NCBI GenBank assembly: GCA_035276605.1
Contig: DATELN010000126.1
Span: 1 to 64,000 of the forward strand
Direction: 5' to 3'
DNA length: 64,000 bases
DNA from: GCA-003244245 sp035276605
GTDB taxonomy: Bacteria > Actinomycetota > Actinomycetes > Mycobacteriales > Pseudonocardiaceae
Part shown: piece by piece, positions 60,773-64,000 of the stretch
Layout: each line of letters begins with the position of its first letter
Position numbering within the stretch: the first letter of the stretch is position 1
Position numbers and translations under genes: made by a program
Notes under the pieces: model-generated
Databases searched by the model: none
What the model saw: only the letters and a program-made list of their open reading frames with translations
What the model was told of the DNA's origin: nothing

Positions 60773-62635
60773 TCAGGACTGCGCTCCGGTACCGGCGAAC
60801 TGGCCGTTCTGGCTGGTCCCCTGAGACGGGTCAGTGGGGTGATGGAGCTGGTAAAGGTGGGCGTACTGGTTGTTCTTCGTCAAGAGCTGGTCGTGGGTTC
60901 CGGTTTCGGTGATGCGACCGTGCTCGATGTAGATAATTTGATCGGCGTCGGTGACGGTGAGCAGGTTGTGGGAAATGATGATGGTGGTGCGCCCGCTCAT
61001 CAGCCGGCGTAGCGGGTCCAGGATGCGCTGTGCGGCGTCGGCATCGAGGCTGGTGGTGGGCTCGTCCAGGAGGAGGATGGGCGCATCGCGGATCATTGCT
61101 CGGGCGATCGCGAGGCGTTGGCGTTGCCCGCCGGACAGCAGCCGGCCGCGTTGCCCGACGCGGGTCTGGTAACCGTCGGGCAGCGCTTCGATGAACTCGT
61201 GCGCGTCCGCGGCTTTAGCCGCGGCGATAAGTTCGTTTTCGGTCGCATCGGGTCGACCGGCTCGGACGTTGTCGGCGATGGTGCCGTCGAGCAACAGGGT
61301 TTCCTGCAGCACGATCGCGATGTTGGCGCGCAGCTCGTCGGGATCGAGCTCCCGTAGATCGTGACCGTCGAGGATGATCTTCCCGGCGGTCGGGTCGTAG
61401 AACCGCAGCAGCAGTTTGAGCAGAGTGGTCTTGCCCGCACCGCTAGCGCCCACGATGGCAGTGGTCTGGCCGGCTCCCACGGTGAAGCTGACGCCGTTTA
61501 GGACATCGGTCTGGGTCTGCGGGTAGGCGAAGCTGACGTGGTCCAAGACGAGCTGCCCGCGCGCCCGGCCCAGCGCGATCGGACGCTCCGGCGCGGTGAC
61601 ACTAGGTTGCTCGTCGAGCAGTTCGATGATCCGCTCCGCGGCCGCAGCAGCGGCGAACAGCGACGTGGACAGCGCACCCAGGCCCTGCACTGGCCCGTAT
61701 AGCTGGGACAGAAACACCAGGAAAGCCAATAGCCCACCCAGTGTGATGTTGCCGGCGGTCAACTCCCAGATGCCAACCCCCAGGATGGTCAGGATTCCGA
61801 GCACCTGCACCAGGTCGACCAGCGGGGAGAACATCGCCCCGAGCCGAGTGGCCGCCAGCTCGGCGTTGACACTGCCGATACTTTGCGCAGCGAAGCGCTC
61901 CACCTCGGCGCCCTCGCGGCCGTAAGCCTGGATCAAGGTGGCGTTGCCCAGACTCTCTTCAGCGACCACACCGATGGACCCCGCGCGGCGGCGGACCTCC
62001 CGGGAGGCGATCTTGATGCGGCGGGCGAATATCCGGGCGGCGATCCAGAACACCGGTATCGCGATCAGCGACGCCAACGCCAGTCGCCAGTCCAGGAAGA
62101 ACAGCACCGTGCCGAATACGCCGATTCTCAACACGTTGGCGAACAGGCCGATGACTCCGGAGAGCACCACAGACTCGATTGCGGCCACGTCGCCGGTCAG
62201 CCTGGACATCAGATCACCGAGCGGGCGGCGATCAAAGAAGCTCACCGACAGGGTGTGCAGATGCGCGAACACCCGGGTGCGCATGCGGTGCAGGAAATTC
62301 TCCCCGATCCACGCCCCCAGATACGTCCCGAGGAAGCCCAATGCCCCCACCAGGAGCGTGATACCGATGAACGCTGCGGCAACCGGCGGGAACGCGGAGA
62401 AATCGCGCGGCGTCAACACCTTGTCGACCAGCACCTTGAACAGCAAGATCGCGCCGGTGTCCACTGCTGGCGTGATGATGATCAACACCAGGCTCAGCCA
62501 CAACCACCGCCAGAATGGCCGAGCATCGGGCCAGAACCGCCGGAACACCTCCCGCAGGCTTGCTGCCGGTGCCGCCTCCACCAGACCGCCGTCAGGCGAC
62601 GCGGGACGCGTCAACGACCGCAGCATCTCCCACAC
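60773..62635 (-). CDS. ABC transporter, fused permease-ATPase exporter
   Basis: The 620-residue half-transporter starts at GTG with AGAGGGAG. Six membrane helices (about residues 45-330) precede the ATPase with GASGAGKTTLLKLLLRF, LSGGQRQRLAIARAMI, PILLLDEPTTSLDADA and IIISHNLLTV. It should form a homodimeric or heterodimeric exporter of lipids, drugs or peptides; there is no C39 peptidase domain. The two Tyr-rich peptide genes directly upstream are possible substrates, which is inference from position only. Confidence 0.9.
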   Translation of the reverse strand: MWEMLRSLTRPASPDGGLVEAAPAASLREVFRRFWPDARPFWRWLWLSLVLIIITPAVDTGAILLFKVLVDKVLTPRDFSAFPPVAAAFIGITLLVGALGFLGTYLGAWIGENFLHRMRTRVFAHLHTLSVSFFDRRPLGDLMSRLTGDVAAIESVVLSGVIGLFANVLRIGVFGTVLFFLDWRLALASLIAIPVFWIAARIFARRIKIASREVRRRAGSIGVVAEESLGNATLIQAYGREGAEVERFAAQSIGSVNAELAATRLGAMFSPLVDLVQVLGILTILGVGIWELTAGNITLGGLLAFLVFLSQLYGPVQGLGALSTSLFAAAAAAERIIELLDEQPSVTAPERPIALGRARGQLVLDHVSFAYPQTQTDVLNGVSFTVGAGQTTAIVGASGAGKTTLLKLLLRFYDPTAGKIILDGHDLRELDPDELRANIAIVLQETLLLDGTIADNVRAGRPDATENELIAAAKAADAHEFIEALPDGYQTRVGQRGRLLSGGQRQRLAIARAMIRDAPILLLDEPTTSLDADAAQRILDPLRRLMSGRTTIIISHNLLTVTDADQIIYIEHGRITETGTHDQLLTKNNQYAHLYQLHHPTDPSQGTSQNGQFAGTGAQS

Positions 62636-62744
62636 AGCTGCTCCCTCTCTCGGTCTGGCTGCCGACTCTACTCTGCCCGATTTACTGAAGCCGGGTCTTG
62701 CAAGTGGGGCTGAATCTTGCCGCGTCGAATTGTGAGCATAGCGA

Positions 62745-62786
62745 GGCGGTGGCCCTTACCCGCTAGAGCGAGATCGAGCCACCGCC
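62745..62786 (-). terminator. Hairpin after the first Tyr-rich peptide gene
   Basis: Arms GGCGGTGGC and GCCACCGCC with a 24-base loop lie 14 bases after the peptide stop on the minus strand. No T-run follows. It would separate the peptide gene from the ABC exporter 110 bases further on, or act as a partial terminator. Confidence 0.5.
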
Positions 62787-62799
62787 GACGAGGCGTCGA

Positions 62800-63030
62800 C
62801 TACAGGATTCCCAGGAGCCGGTAGTGGCCCTCGTAGGTGTAGCCGCCGAAGTTGTAACCGTTGTAGTAGAAAGGCTTGCGGCCGTAGTCCCGGCTGTAGT
62901 CGTAGCCGTTGAAGTACGGGTAGAAGCCTTGGGTGCAGTCGTCACGGTTGCAGTTGTACCCCGGCACGCTAGCGTCGTTGTTACTGCCGTTACCGCCGCC
63001 ACCCAGTGCGAAGACTGCTGAGATCCTCAT
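62800..63030 (-). CDS. 76-residue Tyr/Gly/Asn-rich peptide A
   Basis: The ATG ending at 63030 has AAGGAG 5 bases upstream. The chain begins MRISAVFALGGGGNG and is then very rich in Tyr, Gly, Asn and Asp (YPYFNGYDYSRDYG, YYNGYNFGGYTYEG), with two Cys (NCNRDDC), and ends LLGIL. There is no signal peptide. Its paralogue B at 63584 is also 76 residues and starts MRVSEIFA. The short shared head and variable Tyr-rich body suggest a precursor peptide or structural peptide. Function unknown. Confidence 0.7.
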   Translation of the reverse strand: MRISAVFALGGGGNGSNNDASVPGYNCNRDDCTQGFYPYFNGYDYSRDYGRKPFYYNGYNFGGYTYEGHYRLLGIL

Positions 63031-63583
63031 ATCGCTCCTTATTCCTGCTCGCTGAAGAGCCATGCAAGGAAAAAGACCCAGACCCGACGCGAGGAAATCA
63101 TGCGCCACCGTGGCACAGCGCGAGGTCGCAAGACCTCATTGACGTGCGGTACGGCGCCGGGACAGTTCCGCGAGATAGTTCCGCCCCAAAGATGACGCGA
63201 TGCAGCGTCCTAGCGAACCCTCCCCAGCACCACACAGACAGCTTGTCAATCCGCTGTGTTCGGCGGTATCCCCCTAGGTGATCCGAGCTGGCCCCCTACT
63301 CTCCGTGGTCAAGCACACACAAAATAAGGGATACGGAGCGTGATTGCAATAAGCAACTCTAAGTACACGTGTGGGTACGCACAGTGAACACAGCAGCACT
63401 CGCCTCGCCCGGTGGCGGGCATGCCCCGCCCGCCATCGAGCAGGCCATCACTGTCCGCACTGTCGGCACGTTCCGCCGGCTGTGACGGTCACGGCGTCGC
63501 GACCGTACCGGGCAGCGTCTCGTCGGTGTGCGTAACCTCACCAGTCGTCGACGCTCAGCGACGACGACCCGGCTCCGGCTCGA
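63031..63583. other. Intergenic region between the two peptide genes
   Basis: No gene is visible. It contains the upstream region of peptide A, with a stretch near 63055 (GAAGAGCCATGCAAGG) that resembles GAGGAGCCAAGCAGG near 63838, and the 13-mer at 63239. The rest, next to the end of peptide B, shows no terminator I can support. Confidence 0.5.
63239..63251 (-). promoter_or_regulatory. Shared upstream element GATTGACAAGCTG, copy A
   Basis: On the minus strand GATTGACAAGCTG lies about 210 bases upstream of peptide A; it holds a consensus-like -35 TTGACA. The same 13-mer lies at 63965-63977 upstream of peptide B, with partly matching flanks (GGGG...CCGA...GCGG). No -10 stands at the normal distance, so it may be a regulator site rather than a promoter. 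Confidence 0.5.
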
Positions 63584-63814
63584 TTACCCTATGAGAGTGC
63601 CCATTCTATGGCTGTGGGTGAAACCGTAGCCCTCGCCGGTGGGCGGCCAGTTGTAGTTATCCGGGCTGACGTAGGTCCAGCGGCCGTAATCCGGGTAGTA
63701 CCCGCCCGGCTTCTCGACTGTGCCATACCTGAGGTAGGTTTCCCGGCCACCGGTGTATCCACAGTATCCGCCCCGGTCGCAGTTAAGCCTTGCAAAGATT
63801 TCCGAGACCCTCAT
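63584..63814 (-). CDS. 76-residue Tyr/Gly-rich peptide B
   Basis: The ATG ending at 63814 has AAAGGAG upstream. The chain begins MRVSEIFARLNCDRGGYCGY, continues with YLRYGTVEKPGGYYPDYG and WTYVSPDNYNWPPTGEGYGF, and ends MGTLIG. Head motif, length, Cys pair near residue 12-18, Tyr content and upstream 13-mer are shared with peptide A, while the body is different. More copies may lie beyond the window edge. Confidence 0.7.
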   Translation of the reverse strand: MRVSEIFARLNCDRGGYCGYTGGRETYLRYGTVEKPGGYYPDYGRWTYVSPDNYNWPPTGEGYGFTHSHRMGTLIG

Positions 63815-63964
63815 GTCGCTCCTTTCTCGCTGATGGTGGAGGAGCCAAGCAGGCCAGAAGGCCGAAATCAGCCTGCGAATTTGCCCGCAGCCACCTGAGC
63901 GCGACGCCGTATGCACTCCGTCAGACAGCGTCAGCTGCGTCAGCGCAGCCGGCCTCAATGCCGG

Positions 63965-63977
63965 CAGCTTGTCAATC
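63965..63977 (-). promoter_or_regulatory. Shared upstream element GATTGACAAGCTG, copy B
   Basis: This 13-mer is identical to 63239-63251, in the same orientation, about 150 bases upstream of peptide B. With the similar GAGGAGCCAAGCAGG stretch near 63838, it shows that the upstream regions were duplicated together with the peptide genes. Confidence 0.5.
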
Positions 63978-64000
63978 GCCGCACTCGGTAACAACCCCAA

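Noticed and set aside
1..64000. CRISPR arrays, prophage or insertion sequences
   Set aside because: No regularly spaced direct repeats, integrase, transposase or phage structural genes were seen; the repeats present are single palindromes or paired units.

Overview
The window looks like chromosome of a high-GC actinobacterium, most likely of the order Pseudonocardiales. The basis is the gene order: a tRNA-Gln upstream of glmU-prs-rplY-pth, a Pks16-like acyl-AMP ligase, ABC-F-ispE-ksgA-rpfB-tatD-metG on the minus strand, and rsmI divergent from a protein mannosyltransferase, all familiar from Mycobacterium and its relatives. F420-linked genes, a type VII secretion (T7SS) type operon and an XRE/DUF5753 regulator with small partners point the same way. 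The species cannot be named from the sequence.

Positions 1-17455 hold cell-surface polysaccharide genes. The left part (1-8761) carries the end of a UDP-GlcNAc 2-epimerase, a 3D-domain lipoprotein, a decayed glycosyltransferase copy, a tight plus-strand cluster (membrane-anchored PIG-L deacetylase, ATP-grasp ligase, processive GT2 synthase, secreted glycoside-hydrolase-like protein), an Alg14-Alg13-type fused glycosyltransferase and a FemAB-type acyltransferase. The right part (8691-16203) is a minus-strand Wzx/Wzy-type operon with mostly 4-base overlaps: sugar-nucleotide oxidoreductase, DegT aminotransferase, Wzz-like chain-length protein, MurJ/Wzx flippase, Wzy-like polymerase and a polyprenyl-phosphate sugar-1-phosphate transferase. 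A fatty-acid desaturase follows.

Positions 17726-23519 lie between tRNA-Gln and glmU and look like accessory DNA: a class-3 lipase, a small zinc-ribbon membrane protein, a membrane-anchored STAND NTPase with a repeat-rich C-terminus, and two broken regulators (CheB-like and Crp/Fnr-like), both with frame disruption and internal loss. Positions 23654-37062 are conserved housekeeping genes. Between them lie intergenic repeats, including two 46-bp palindromes that each supply the stop codon of the gene they follow.

Positions 37277-47097 are regulatory and accessory: a GGDEF-EAL protein with degenerate active sites, a Methyltransf_19 enzyme, a large AAA regulator with a 1-base frame break in a C tract, a cupin/NTF2 pair, a divergent ArsR-ArsI pair whose ArsR has a hexanucleotide expansion, and a three-gene small protein-DUF6879-XRE operon with a visible promoter. 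Positions 47103-54460 carry prolyl oligopeptidase and an F420-dependent oxidoreductase next to a TetR gene with a 33-bp palindromic operator, then an F420:NADPH reductase, rsmI, the mannosyltransferase and a Rieske lipoprotein.

Positions 54665-64000 carry a ribbon-helix-helix-like protein, a putative T7SS substrate operon, a dienelactone hydrolase, a MoeA-periplasmic-binding-protein fusion, an ABC exporter and two tandem 76-residue Tyr/Gly-rich peptides. The two peptides share a start motif, length, ribosome site and an upstream 13-mer. They are the best candidate here for something undescribed.
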